DNA of 64,000 nucleotides from Enoplosus armatus. Lineage: Eukaryota; Chordata; Actinopteri; Centrarchiformes; Enoplosidae. The stretch covers positions 15,604,463 to 15,668,462 of the forward strand of contig NC_092181.1 in assembly GCF_043641665.1 (NCBI RefSeq), written 5' to 3'. Each line of letters opens with the position of its first letter. Position 1 is the first letter of the stretch. Below the pieces are notes generated by a model. The model saw only the letters and a list, made by a program, of their open reading frames with translations, was not told where the DNA came from and ran no database searches. The position numbers and the translations under genes were made by a program. Shown piece after piece: positions 26,306 through 40,048 of this stretch.

Positions 26306-28587
26306 TGCGTTATATGGGTGTGTATTCTGATGATGGATGACTCTCTTGTGGCCGGGACCAACACAGTGGTCTGATAAATGATCTCATCTCTGCGAATGTC
26401 ATATTCCTGATGATATTCCCGCGTGTATCCCGGCGTTCCCGAAACTCTGAACTCCAAGCGAATCACTGATGAGGCATCGGGGAATAAACCAATACTCCTG
26501 ACAGCGCAAAGACCACTCTGGGAATAATTACGCGATCACTCAGGGATCAATGAGAACGTGTGTGTGAAACGATGGGAGACGCGTTCGCATGTTTGTGCTT
26601 TGGAGCTTCTTCCTCACTTGTTTAGAAGCAGTCGTATTAGTTTAGTTTTAGTTTAATAGATTCTTGTTTTCAAATGGAGACTTTATAATTAAACAGTCTG
26701 TTAGTTTAAGGATTGTTGCTTTAGTAAAGAGGACCCAGCTGCCATTAAGAGAGCTGGTGAGTTGTAAATGAAAGACTGTGATCGACAGTTGACAAGTTAA
26801 ACTTTCTGTGAAATGTGTGCCAATAAGGGAGGGTGGGACAGTGTGGGTGGATAAAGCTTTTAGGCTCCTTATTTTACATTAATATGTCAAATATTTGCGG
26901 ATATTCGTGTGCAATTCTGTGTGAACAGTGAGTCAAGCTAATAAAAAGTTGGTCATTAAGTGGTAAGTTAGATATTTAGGTTGCAGGCAGCAGACTACAC
27001 ATCATCTCCACTTCATTCCTTGTTGTGAGACATTAAAATGACATTTATTTAAAATATAAGGCAGATGATATTCTTTATAACAGATCCCATGAAAAGACCA
27101 AAACGAATTAACTTGTGTCTGAGTAAAGTTTGATGAAAAAAAAAACTGCAGTGCCTAGCTGTTAAAGAAAAGAAATGAGCTTTTTTAAAAAATGAAAGTG
27201 TTTATTTATGTATTTATTTATTATGTTTTTAAAGATTCAGGTCTTCTGGTGGAACGAATGTGCCACAGACAGGCAGGGGAAATTGGAAAGTATTGAGAGA
27301 CAGACAAACGCGTTGTTGGTTTTGTTTTTTTTGGGGAATTTTTAACAAAAATATAGAATATCGCCAGCCTTCACCTTTAATGTCAAAATCTTTACCTGGA
27401 ATATTGGTGTGGTATGGTAATAACATGTATGCATAAAGCAGCAAGCAGGATAACCCGAGATATCTGAACTCAGCGGTCTGTTCAACATCAAGGACATGCA
27501 TTGCTAACATGGAGCTTGACTGCATACAGCATGTTAAATCTGTGGCACTGAATATCAAATATCTGGGGAGCATGGATAAAGCACAGGAAATGAGGGAAGG
27601 AAGGAAGGAAGGAAGGAAGGAAGCAGAGGAAGGACAGAGAGAAGAACAGACTAACCTCTCTCCACCTCATTGGTAGCAGCTGCAACCACAAGAAAACAGT
27701 CGACAGATGATAGAAAGCAGAGCGAGGCAGGAAAAAAAAAAAGACACAGGACAGCGAGACACAGAAAGACAGAGAGAGAACACCGCCACAAAGGTTAGCA
27801 GTCAGAGATGATTAGCACAGTGCAAAAGCAGACAAACAAGTAGCAACAGACAGCGTTAGTTAGAACAAAATATGATTTGATTTGTCTGCAGTTTATTACT
27901 GTAAAAAGGCCAAGGAGATATTTCAGGCGCCTCTGGTTCCAGAAGTAAAGGTCCCATTTATTTTTCCCGTAGACAATGTTACATGACTCACAGTGGGTGC
28001 ACTTATACAGATCGGATTTAAACATATCAGAACAAAAGATATGTACAAGTTAACTACGACTCCCAAGGTGCATTTTGGCAAGAAACAGATGTGCTGCTAA
28101 CGGCGGCAGAAATCTACAGATTGATGTGAAAAACATAATCTGCACGTTAAATGAATTCAGTTTTAGTTTCTGGGTCAATTTCGGAGGAATTCAGCGACCA
28201 TGGCGCCATCTTTTGTTTTCAACTGTACTAACGAAGCGTTTTGAATTTTCTACTTCTCCATGCCAACGGCGGCCGAGGCTCATGGGTATCGTAGTATTTT
28301 GAGCCCTCTGCCATTCCAAAACAAACAAACTGGGTTACTCAGAAACAGTTGAAATAATTCAAACTGGTGGTGGTGACATTAACCTACAGGTAACAGGTAA
28401 TACTGACAATGACGTTCAAGGAAAACATGTGTTACCTGTGTATTCTGGTGAGCACATGCACGTGTAGTTGTTGATTCCATCAACGCAGGTGGAGTTGTTC
28501 TCGCAGTCGTTGTCTTCACAGTCATCGATGTTGATCTCACATGTGTCGCCTTCAAAGCCCTCGGGACACACACACCTGAGATCACAC

Positions 28588-28626
<39 letters not shown>

Positions 28627-28731
28627 AATGAGCAGGTATCAAAGGATAAACACATGTAGGGCCGCATAAAGAACATTGTCGGCAGAAATCTTTGGAGCCT
28701 CTGGATGACAAAGAAGCGCACGCACACGCAC

Positions 28732-28782
<51 letters not shown>

Positions 28783-30710
28783 ATCCATGCATGCAGCTCA
28801 TAACAGCAGTGTCAGCTCCATCTACATATCCCCAGTAGAGAGTCATTATTCTGTTAACGTGAGCGTGCCTCAACTATGTAACTACTACTCAGGTTTATTA
28901 CTGCATACACACACACACACACACACACACACTCATACACAGAGTGGTATATTATGGGTCTAATAAAGAGCTCTTATGCGGCACACACTCGGGTGGATTA
29001 ATATCTCATTATATAGTCAACGACAGCTCTTCACAATGAATATTCCACCTCTGCCGGAGAAGGAAAAGAAAGCGTGCAAAAAGATGAAAATACAGACGTG
29101 GAGAGGAAGACTGAAATGAAAACGTGACAGAAAAGACAGAGAGAGGGGATCAAAGAAAGAGACAGAGGGAGAGAAACAGGAGGAGCTGTGATCTAATTGT
29201 TTGTGTGGGAGGTTAAGATCTGCTTGGAGCGTGCAGACAGGCGTTAGCTCCCCTCCTGTTAATACTAAACAGCCTAATGGAGAGAAGGCGATTCTCACAG
29301 CGGGCCTGTCCAGCTCAGAGACAGACTGAGGACACAACTGGTCCCCTGAGCCCTTTACCTCCTGCACACTTATCCCCACCTGTCATTAGTGGTGCAGCAC
29401 TATCATTAATGGAATTATCTCCTGAGGGTCCACAGATCACATGTCCACTAACGCGTTCTCAATAACCACTGGTTCACTGGTTTGCTGGTAACTGACGTCT
29501 GGTGTTCTGGTGTTCACCGCATCTCTTTGTAGATGTTTCTATATGTTATATATTTTTAGGTGGTCATAAAGGAATATTTTAGACTGACTTGGATGTTATT
29601 TATTTGTAGCTGTGGCCATCGTTCAGATCAGTTATGATAACAATTTACTCACAGACTTCATTGCTAACATCTGAGGATGCTGCTACCACACGAATGATCA
29701 CACAGCTTTTAAAAAAGGTTCCTTTGGGGTGCTTTGAGAGGTGGTTTAAATAACTTGTTTAATCGTGGTATCTGTTTAAAGCAACTATGTGTAGAATTCG
29801 AACCTTTCTGACTTTACAGCTCCCTGGTCGTAGCATTATAAAAGAAACTGTGGCAGAGAGTAATTTAGAGAGCTGCCCTCCTGGCAATTAAAATGTTAAG
29901 CCTCCGTTAATTTGAGGGACTCACAAGAGACAGATTTAAGAAAAGGGTGGATCTTACTGTACAATTCCCATAATACAACTCAATAGCATCTTTAGTTAAC
30001 CTGGTGAATGCTCATGTCTTCTAAACTCCACGCTCTCAGATTGTAACATCATTGATGACATCATCAAGGTTATTTTTTCAGACTTTAGAAACCTCTCTCC
30101 AGAGCCACAGAAGACATTACACGGTTTTCACAAGTTGAGTAGTACTCGTTGAGGCAAGTAAACTGATAGTAAACTGAGAACCAGTTTAGGGATAAAACCC
30201 AAAACTAACCAGACTGGAAAAAAAGTAATAGTTTCTCACCAAAAGTTGCTCCCTTCTCCTTCCTTCAGGTGACAGGTGCCACCATTGTCACATGGGTTGC
30301 TGATACAGGCATGAATGGGCTCCTCGCAGTTCTGTCCCTACACGCAAACACAGACACACACATACACTGAGTGCTTTCAAAAACAACAGCGTCTTATATT
30401 CACTGTGTTTAATATTCACTTGCTCCAGCGTGTCTGTCCTAACCAAAGACTGGTGTAAAAAAACAGGTGAAAGTTACACAGAATACCTGCGAGTTAAGAA
30501 GTGTTAAATTGGTGACTTTTTTGATCTTTACACCACTTTTGTTTTTCCGCGGTTTGAGTACCTTAAATCCGTACGGGCAGGTGCAGCGGTAGTAGTGCAC
30601 AGGGTCATTGGAGCAGGTGCCATCGTTCTTGCAGGGGCTGGACAGGCAGGGCTCACACTTAGCCTGGATACTCATGTCTACTGGGCCTGTGTCACGCAAA
30701 CACACCAACC

Positions 30711-30742
<32 letters not shown>

Positions 30743-33700
30743 ACATACACACCAGAGAGACGATTAGCTTGATAAAATGCTCTACATTTAGGGGAGTAAA
30801 ACGAGTCAGGATACACAGGTTGACACACACACAGACAGACAGCTGTACATAATCAGGGCCCTGCATAAACCTCGCATCCTCAGAAAAAGTAATTTGATTA
30901 ATAAATTGTGAATATCAGTAATGGAAAAAGGAGAGAAACAACCCTGTTACCTGTACTGTAATTTAAGGTAAACTGTTCAAAAACATGTGTACAAGAAGAT
31001 AATTAAAAGATTTATGGAAGTAATAAGCAAGAGTGAAAAATTAGATTTTCTTTGCAGGGCCATGACATGCACAGAGGATGCACATATTCCCAAATGTCAT
31101 GACAGAACATCAAGTTGTAACAGTCGACGACGCTGGTCAGAACATGAGGGCTGAAAGGGTGAGGAGGGCGCTTCAGTCTGGTCAGGGCTCAGAGGACGAG
31201 GAAAACAGGGCTGGGACTGTCTCCGAGGAGGAGCTGGGGAGGGAGAGACTGAGGAGGAAGTACTGGGATATGATTGGCTACTTTACCTGGCACCAGAAAA
31301 CCACAAGGCCCCGGGACTTCTACAGTGCGTCAGTTAGATTAGGTTAAAAATAGGTTTCAGTCATGTGCTCATGGTTAATGTGATATAAAAAGGTTTAAAG
31401 GTCAACAGTCATTGGCAGTATGATGAGTTACAGCCACAATCAAGCTCACAAAGGATTTTTATTATTATATGAATTTAAATATTAACATTTTGTTGCTGTC
31501 CAGTGAAAAACATGTATCTCCGTATTTGATGATTTTTAGGTTTTCAGATAAACTGAATGCTTTTTTGTGGGTTCAGACATTTATCTTATTTCTAGGCTAA
31601 AACAACCTTGTAAAAACTCCAAACAATGAATTATTGAATTATCCAAACAATGTCCATGAAAAGTTCAGATTTTGGAGATCCATGGTTTTGATTTTAAGGC
31701 AACAATTTGTAAATGGCAACTTGTGGTCTCCTTTAGGAGTCCTCATCAAGTGTGTGTACATTTCTGCTTAATAATGGTCTGCTCTTCTGGCAAGTGTGTG
31801 TGTGTATGCTTTTGTTTTTGGACATCTTTACTCAACACGAGTGTGTTTGTACATGTGTACTGTATATATGCTGGCATGTGCATGTATTCCTGTGCCACAG
31901 TACTGTATGCGTGTGTCAGTGTATGTTTACCTGTGCAGGTGAACTTCTTGGAAGGCGTAGTGAGCAGCAGTTTGTCGGTCATGTCACCGGGCCCGGCACA
32001 GCGGGCGATGCCAGGCTCCTTGTAGCCGCTCTTCACCCAGTCTGACAGCCACTGCATGTGGCAGTCACAGTACAGAGGGTTGGCACCCAGAGCCCTGCCA
32101 GCCAGAAAGAGAGCGGGAACAATGTTCAGCCATAATAACAGCATACACAGGAAAAGTCAGAGTCATTGTTTCATTTCAGATCAGATGTGCTGGAGTCAAA
32201 ACAAAAGAAAAAGTGTCACCGCCTAATACTCGCAGACTGAGTCATACATCACTGTCAAATTTAGTGTCAAAACGTGGTACATTTCTACCATAAACACTGA
32301 GACTGTGGTGGAGATGATTGAGAGCATCTATCTCACGCTGGCAGCAGCGTTGGAGGGAGTATTACTCAAACTTAAAACACTTCCCATGAACTGCGTTACT
32401 TCTTAAAAAGAGTATGGTACTGCTGTCTGAAGGTTTTGTTGATGTTCTATTTCTCAATAAGAGTTGTTTTGTGTTTTAAAGATAACTAATGGAGCATTGC
32501 ATTAATTCAGGCAGAGCACTGACGTCGCGCCTGCATTAGCTTATTAGCATCAACTGCTTATATTCATTCTCCACAATGACTCCCTCATTTGTCAGCTACT
32601 TGGCTACTATCTGACTAGTAACCAATCATATTAATGCGGCTGTAGATCACTGCCTTTATAACTTGACACTTGTCACAATTATTCTGCTTCATGCCAACAC
32701 CTTTTGCTGCTGCAGCTCCCTCCATCACGCCAACCTCTGCCTTATCGGCTAAGTTATACATATAGTTACATTATGTACATTCATGTATGTGTTTGGACGA
32801 GTACTCCCTGCAGAAAACCCTCAAAAACCAGATCTGACAGAACTGCTCAAGTGGTCAAAAGGGACGTTAGAGCCACTCCCAGGCCGGTAGCTCTGTTGAG
32901 GCTAGAGGTACTATTAGACTGGTGGTCTGCAGTGGGATACACGAGCGCTATCCGTGGTGCTGATCCTAGTGAGCGCCCTGGGGTGGACACAGGCACTTCC
33001 TCACTGGCATTCCCACCAGGTAACTCAAGTTATTCCCATCATCCTTCACTTCCATCCATCACTTGTGTGCACCCAATATAATGTCTGTGCTTAGATTTAA
33101 GATATCATGCTAATAGAAAACAGAGAGAGCTAAATATTTTTTGCATTCAGCTCTTAGCTCCCTCAGTTTATTATTTTCGACCTCAAGTCTCCTGTGTTAT
33201 ATGCTGCTTGTCTGACTATTGATTAAAGGCATCTAGACCCCTAGTGTGCCTGTTTGGTGCTGTAAAACCTGTTTTGCAGTAAAACAGATTTCCCCAAAAA
33301 TCCATTAAGAAAGTAACTACAAAATTTGCTGTTGTAGCCACAAAGAGTGGGGGATTGCTCAGAGGCGGAAGGCAGTCTAATCCCACTATATATATCACCT
33401 TTTAGTTTCAATAGTAAATATTTGGATCTATTGCCAATTCTATAGAAAATTGACATATTTAAGATACAGGCGTAAACTCTTAACTTCTCAAAATCTAAAT
33501 CTAACAGAGGAGAGTAGGAGAGAGGAGGCAGCTGTAGACGGGTTGGTGGCTCTGTTACTATTAGCGGCCCGATACGTTCACAAGCCTCACCGAACAGACA
33601 TTTTCCTTTCGGACGATGAGAAAAGGCTCTTTTGTCATGATAATGTGTTTTCCTTATTTTGCATTTCTATAAGGTAAAAAAAGATAAGACGCTTCAATCC

Positions 33701-34217
33701 TAGAAAAAAAGTGTGTGTGTTTTTACTCACAGGTGGGAGAGGGATGACAGGTCTTTGAAGGCCCCCTCTGGTATCAGCGATATGTCGTTACCATGGAGAG
33801 ACCTGAGAAAGGGCAACAGAAAGAGGAGCAAAGAGAAAAAGGGGCACAGAAATGTAGAAGAGTCTGGATGTTAAAAGTCTGCACTCAAGTCCGTCCGTTC
33901 AATGTTTTCCGAGTTGTCCACCACCTTGTGTGTGTGTGTGTCGTGACAGATACTCACAGCAAACGGAGAGACTTGAGTCCATCGAACGCCCTCACCGGTA
34001 TGCACCGCAGGCGGTTGTAGCTCAGGATTCTTTACACACAGAATAAACATGTTGGCATGGAGACAAATGCAGAAATGTTTGCAAGAGATCTTCAAAAGCA
34101 GCAAGACATTTCAGAGCACAGTCCCGTTTGTGACCACAGTCCACTGGGCAAAGCAGTCGAGCAAACACAGTAACACAGCAATTTAACACACTCGTCGGTA
34201 CAGACGCACATCCAGTC

Positions 34218-34269
<52 letters not shown>

Positions 34270-34841
34270 TCTCAAACAAGCACAAATGCCACAAACAACC
34301 TGCCCTGTTGGATCAGATTATTTACATTAACACATTAGCACACTCTACATTTAAGACACATTTAAGTCTGTAACTGGAAACACAACTTATTGATGTATAG
34401 AAGATACTGGTACTGGGACTGTTTTCCACACTGTCCCAAACCAGTCCACCTTACACTCCTTGCCTGTTTTGTTTCTTTTGATTCTGCATTATTTATCATT
34501 AATTGTTGTTTTTTGCGCAGCGGTTTGTGCGAGGTCAGCAATTTCCTTGTACTTTTGCCTGTGTGGTGACAATATTTTCAACTGCTTCAGGGTGGAGCTG
34601 CTTTGTGATTTAAAAAACTGCTGCACTGAAAAAAAAAAGCTCATTCATCGGTTCCCATGAGACCTGCTGTATGGTGGCCCACATGGGACAGTATTCATGT
34701 GTGACTGTATGACAACTCAACAAAAACTATGTGCAAATAAAAAAAGGAACTTGTTATTTGATTTCTGCTTTCCTTTAGTCAAGGGCATCTTCTCCCTGAG
34801 CCTTTGTAAACCACACACACACATTCGCTAACACACACATT

Positions 34842-34894
<53 letters not shown>

Positions 34895-35494
34895 TGCAAA
34901 GGGACTGATGTAAAGCCAGACTCACAGGGTAAGCAGCTCGGACATGTTACTGAGGCTGTGGTTGGACAACGTGCTGATCTGGTTGTTACTCAAATCACTG
35001 TAAAGGAAACAATAACAGATACATAAAACACACACAGGCGGCACTGTCAACACATGCGTAAACAAATGCACACACACGCACACACTTTATGCAGTACATA
35101 CTCCTATGTGCTCTACTGTGCTCGGGTTGTCACGCCCACGTCAGGGCCAAACAAGGTCGCATCAAAAGTGATACAACACAGAGCTCCGCTAGAATACCAG
35201 TCAGTTATAGTTTTGGTCTTTAAAAGCAGAGCGCAGGGAACACAGGCCAAGTCACGATCCTGACTGAAAGTGCGTTTGACTGTGAAAAACTCTGGCTTCG
35301 GGATTTGTGAATTAATGTCTGAGTGTATGTGTCTGCTGAGGTCACGTGGGTGCATGGACTTACATCAGTGTTAAGTGTTTGTAATTGGAGAGCTCCACGG
35401 GAACCTGAGTGAAGTGGTTACCATCCAGATACCTGAAAGAGAGACAGAGGAGAGAGAGACAGAGAGAGAGACAGAGGAGAGAGGAGAGAGAGAC

Positions 35495-35529
<35 letters not shown>

Positions 35530-35780
35530 CAGAGAAGAGAGAGACAGAGAGAGAGACAGAGGAGAGAGAGAGAGACAGAGAGAGAGGAGGTTTGGAGACA
35601 AAAGAGAGGGGTAAGAATACAAGATGCAAGGAGGATTGGGAAAGAGAGAGAGAAAATGAAGTTATTTAACCATGTGGGAAATTCCTCATCTCCAGCAGTG
35701 TGAGCAGTCATTACTGCTACAGCCATAATAAACACTGGAGTTTAATATCCCCACAGGCATCCTAATATAGTATAACCACC

Positions 35781-35812
<32 letters not shown>

Positions 35813-36010
35813 AATGCACAACTATCTCCTTCACTGTGTGACAATGTGCTATTAATCCAGCGTATTAATTAAGCCTTTGTTAATATTGGAAAAAGCATGT
35901 TCCCCACAGGAGAAAGAGTGAGATGATGGAAAATACCACCATGCCTGCTGTCTGATGTTTAATTTAGGGCTATAATTTTCTGATCATCAGGGATTGTGTG
36001 TGTGTGTGTA

Positions 36011-36081
<71 letters not shown>

Positions 36082-39000
36082 TGAGATGAGTTTCTGGAAT
36101 AAAATCCTCTGTGAGCCTTCAGCATGTGTACCTTTGTCTGTGTGCTAATGTGAGGTTTTTCACATGTTTTCTGACCAAGTACAGCGTCAGTAAGTTAAAA
36201 GATTGACTCAGATGTGCTACATATCAAGTTTTAAGTTTTCTGATGCTACAATGATTGCAACTGCGTGTACACTTCAGTCTTGTTCCAAATTCACCAGGTG
36301 TGAGACGTCAGCACTGCGTAAGCGCTACTGACTCATTCATCTTTATAATCCACGCCAACTCCGATGTCCGTAATGGTTTCCCTTTCCTCAGAAGGTGGAC
36401 TAGATGTCTTCTCCAGGCTGATTAATATCAGACATTTAATGGACAGAAATATTTACCCCTTGCTATTGTAGCTTAACATGCCCAAATCATAATTGTCCAA
36501 AGAAATCATGTATTTCCAGATTTGGTGATTGAAAATTTAAAACCTTTTGTTTATGGGTTGAGAAAATCCTCATACTTCTTAAGCTACATAAACCATTAAA
36601 AAAAAAACACTGCATCGTCTGAAAAACGCATTGTCACTAATCTGAAAATAAACTTGTTTTTATTAACACGTGAAAAGTTTCGGAGATACATGGTTTTCCC
36701 CGGACAGTGACAAATTGTTTGAGGTTCAGTAAGGCAGTCATGTAAAATCATCAAACCAGTTGGGTTGTACTAAATGACATGTTGACCTCTAACTCACAGC
36801 TCAGTGGTCTCTTTGGGCAGCCCTTTGGGCAGCGTGGTGAGGCCCTTGTTGCTGCAGCGCACCACAGTGTCCAGACAGGAGCACTCCGCTGGACACCTCA
36901 GCACTGGAGAGCAGCTGTTCTCGTCGTTACCTGATGGAGACGGAGAGATGGATGGAGTGGTGGAGAGGCGAGGAAGAATGACGGAAAATCACAAAATTTG
37001 TCAAGGCTGCAGATGTTATAGAGCGTCATGTGTAAAAATGTAAATCTGCTCGGCCTCACCGTCTTCACAGGCAAAGTCCTGGACAGCTACGTCCTGGATG
37101 GGGATCTCCTTCAAGAAATAAGGATTCTGGCAGCGAGGGTTACCAGTGACGATGCGCTTCCTTCTCAGCCAATCACCGAGCCAAGCCAGGTGACAGTTAC
37201 AGTTGAAGGGATTGGCCAGAAGGTTGCTGGAGAACAAAGAGAGGAGTTGGATGTGTTGACTTGTTTTATTTTGGGTGTATGTGTGCTTGTTTTTTGTACA
37301 TTTGAGTGTCGGAGAGTGCGGGTACTCACAGCGTGGACAGGGAGTGCAGTGTGTCGAAGGCTCCGGGGTTCATGGAGGTGATCTGGTTGTCGTAGAGCGA
37401 CAGGAGACGCACTGAGCTCAACCCCACGAAGCTGCTGTTACTCACACAGCTGATACGGTTACTCCTCAGCATACTGCTCACACACACACACACACACACA
37501 CAGGAATAAATGTTTAAATGTTCTGTGATAAATAAAAATAGATATATTATGATATTATAAACCTGTGAATTATGCATGCTCGCATGTTTTAAATGTTTGT
37601 ATGGACACAGCATATTTGAATATTGTATGCATACTTGATACTTGATAATGTGATTGCATATGCATTTAAGTAACTGTGTGTATGTGTGTGTGTACCCACA
37701 GTGTGCGGAGGCCACTGAGTCCCTTCAGCATGCGGTGGTGTACGTTCTCCAGTCTGTTGGAGGTCAGAATCAGCTCATTGACCCCCGAGGCTCCTTCAAA
37801 TGTCCCCTCCTCTATGTCAGTGATACGGTTATTACTCAGGTTACTGCAAAGAGTGGGAGGCAGGAGGAAGAAAGGTAAGAAGGCAGTAAGAATGAAAAGA
37901 GTGAAAACAAGAGAGAGGAAAGATGTAGAGAGGACAAGAGGAGGACAAAGACAGCAAGAGGGAATTGAGCAAAGAGGAGCAGAAATACACATGTATTTTT
38001 TCTCTGTGTGACCTGAGTATGACTTCCTGATAACCACATGTGACGCTTTGTTCCCGTTACGTTTACAACATGTCTGACTCACATCTTCCTCAGCTGAGGC
38101 AACTTTTTGAAGATCCCCGTCGCCTCGAGCACAGTGAATTCATTGTTGTTCAGACGCCTAGGAACAGAGGAGAGAAGAGGTGGTCAGAGAGAAAGAGAGA
38201 CAACAACAGAGGAGACAGTGATAGAGGAGGAGGAGGAGGAGATCAAGGCTGAAACGCGAGGTCTCCTCTACACCACACACGGATACACTTTGTAGTAGAC
38301 AAACACAGTGTGACTCACAGTTCGGCGGTGTACTGGGGGATGTGATCTGGTATTTTGGTGAGTTTCTGGTTGGAGCAGTCGACTGTGGTGCCCTCACAAC
38401 GGCACTTCTCGGGGCAGGCCAAGTCGGCGAAGCAGTCCCCTCCCAGCTTACTGCGGTAATCCTCGGTACCTGGTCACAATCACAAGCACGTCACCGAACG
38501 CCCTCGTCATGCGAGAGTTGAACCCCAGCGTTTACTGGTACCCGTTCCAACAAAAACACAGCGGATGGCCAAAGTGAAGGTTGTGATACAATGGAAGGAT
38601 TTTGAAAAAGCGCAGAGGGGCCGTGCCGCTTTTGTTTGGAGTGTAAATTGTCAAAATGAACCAAACATGTTCGGAAACAAACAAAACATTGCTGATTATG
38701 ATCGTATGCAACATTCCCCCACGAGCATTACTTCAAAATGCTGCATGTGTATCACAGCCTGAAAGGAGCCAAGTTCACAAGACACACAAGCTGTCGAGAT
38801 CAAGACATGTATACAGCCACACACGCATCCACACAAGAACAAACATATTGGAGGTTTTCAGTCCTGTCAGACTACAAAGCAACGTGTTAGAGTTAGAAAC
38901 CACAGCACAAACAAAACAGCCTCAAAAATGAGATCATAGCAGAAAAATGCTCACGCACACCCAGGCAGTCATCTATCATACTGCACAGACACAAGGGCTC

Positions 39001-39995
39001 TCTCTCTCTCACACACACACACACACAGGTTGCGGGGGTGACGGGAGATTGCTGTCTCTTGCGTCTTGGCCATGCTGTAGGGTTTTGCAGGGCCGTTCCA
39101 TGGTGCTTGACAGAACCATGTTCCACTTTAGGAACCTGGCAGCCACATGGTTAGATCAAGCACAAAGGAACAACCTGCTGACTGACTGCTCCTCCGCTGG
39201 AACACAGGGGTGGGAAGGACAGAAGGAGAAGGAGGACAGGCAAGGATGAGGAGAGAAGGAGAGGAAGGGAGAGGGGAAGATAAGGAGAGGGTGTAAAGGA
39301 GGAGAGGAGAGGAGATGAGAGGACGAGCAGGAGAGAAGAGGAAAGGAAAGGAGAGGAGTAACGAGAAGAGGGAAGGAGGAGAGAGAACAAAAAAGGAGTG
39401 AGAGCGAGAGAGAGACAAGGAGAGGAAAGAAACTGCTGAGAAGGAGAGAGAGAGAAGTAAGAGAGGAGAAGATGAGAAGGAGAGGAGAGGAGAGGGTGAG
39501 GAGGAGATGAGATGAGAAGAGAGGATAGGAGAGTAGAAGAGTGGGAGAGGAAAGGATAAGATAGAGATGGAATTAATAGGAGAGGAAAGGAGAGGGGAGG
39601 ATGAGAGGAGAGGAGGTCAGGTAAAGATAGAGCCATGAAGAGGAGGAATCCAAGGAAGAAAGATAGAAAGATGAGGGCTGAAAAGCAGGAGCCATTGGAG
39701 GAAGTGTATCACTTTGAAGAGAGAAAGGGGAGCAATGATAAGAAGGGGAGGAGAAGAAGAGGAGGAGATCAGACAGGGGGGAGAAGGTAGAGAAAAGAAA
39801 GAGCAGGGGAAGCAGGGAAGAGAAGGAGAGACTGGAACATCTAAGGACATCTAAACCTACAGACACGACACACGAGAGCAGGAACAGAGCAGCAGTTAGA
39901 GGAGTGGGAGGAGAGTTACAGCAGCACTGAAGGCAAGAGAAGCCCTGACTACTAGGAACACACATACACACATGTACCAACAAACATGGACATGG

Positions 39996-40048
<53 letters not shown>

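Larger units (their letters stand above)
26008..28435 (-). other. slit2 intron between EGF3 and EGF4 exons
   Basis: It contains (CA)n at 26012-26050, a long (TG)n at about 26249-26304, a TIR element relative at about 27075-27390, (GGAA)n at about 27592-27623, a candidate microexon at 27656-27679 and an inverted-repeat element at about 28050-28305. No other gene is seen. Confidence 0.55.

Noticed and set aside
28379..28873. Open frames encoding long Val-Cys repeats (here and at many other sites)
   Set aside because: Translations of (TG)n microsatellites; no coding signal beyond the slit2 exons they overlap.
32704..33081. 125-codon plus-strand open frame in slit2 intron
   Set aside because: Includes an exon-like stretch with acceptor and donor look-alikes, but no recognisable domain, and surroundings look like decayed repeat.
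35360..35735. Ser-Leu or Arg-Glu repeat open frames
   Set aside because: Composed of GAGA/GACAGA simple repeat next to a 69-nt slit2 exon.
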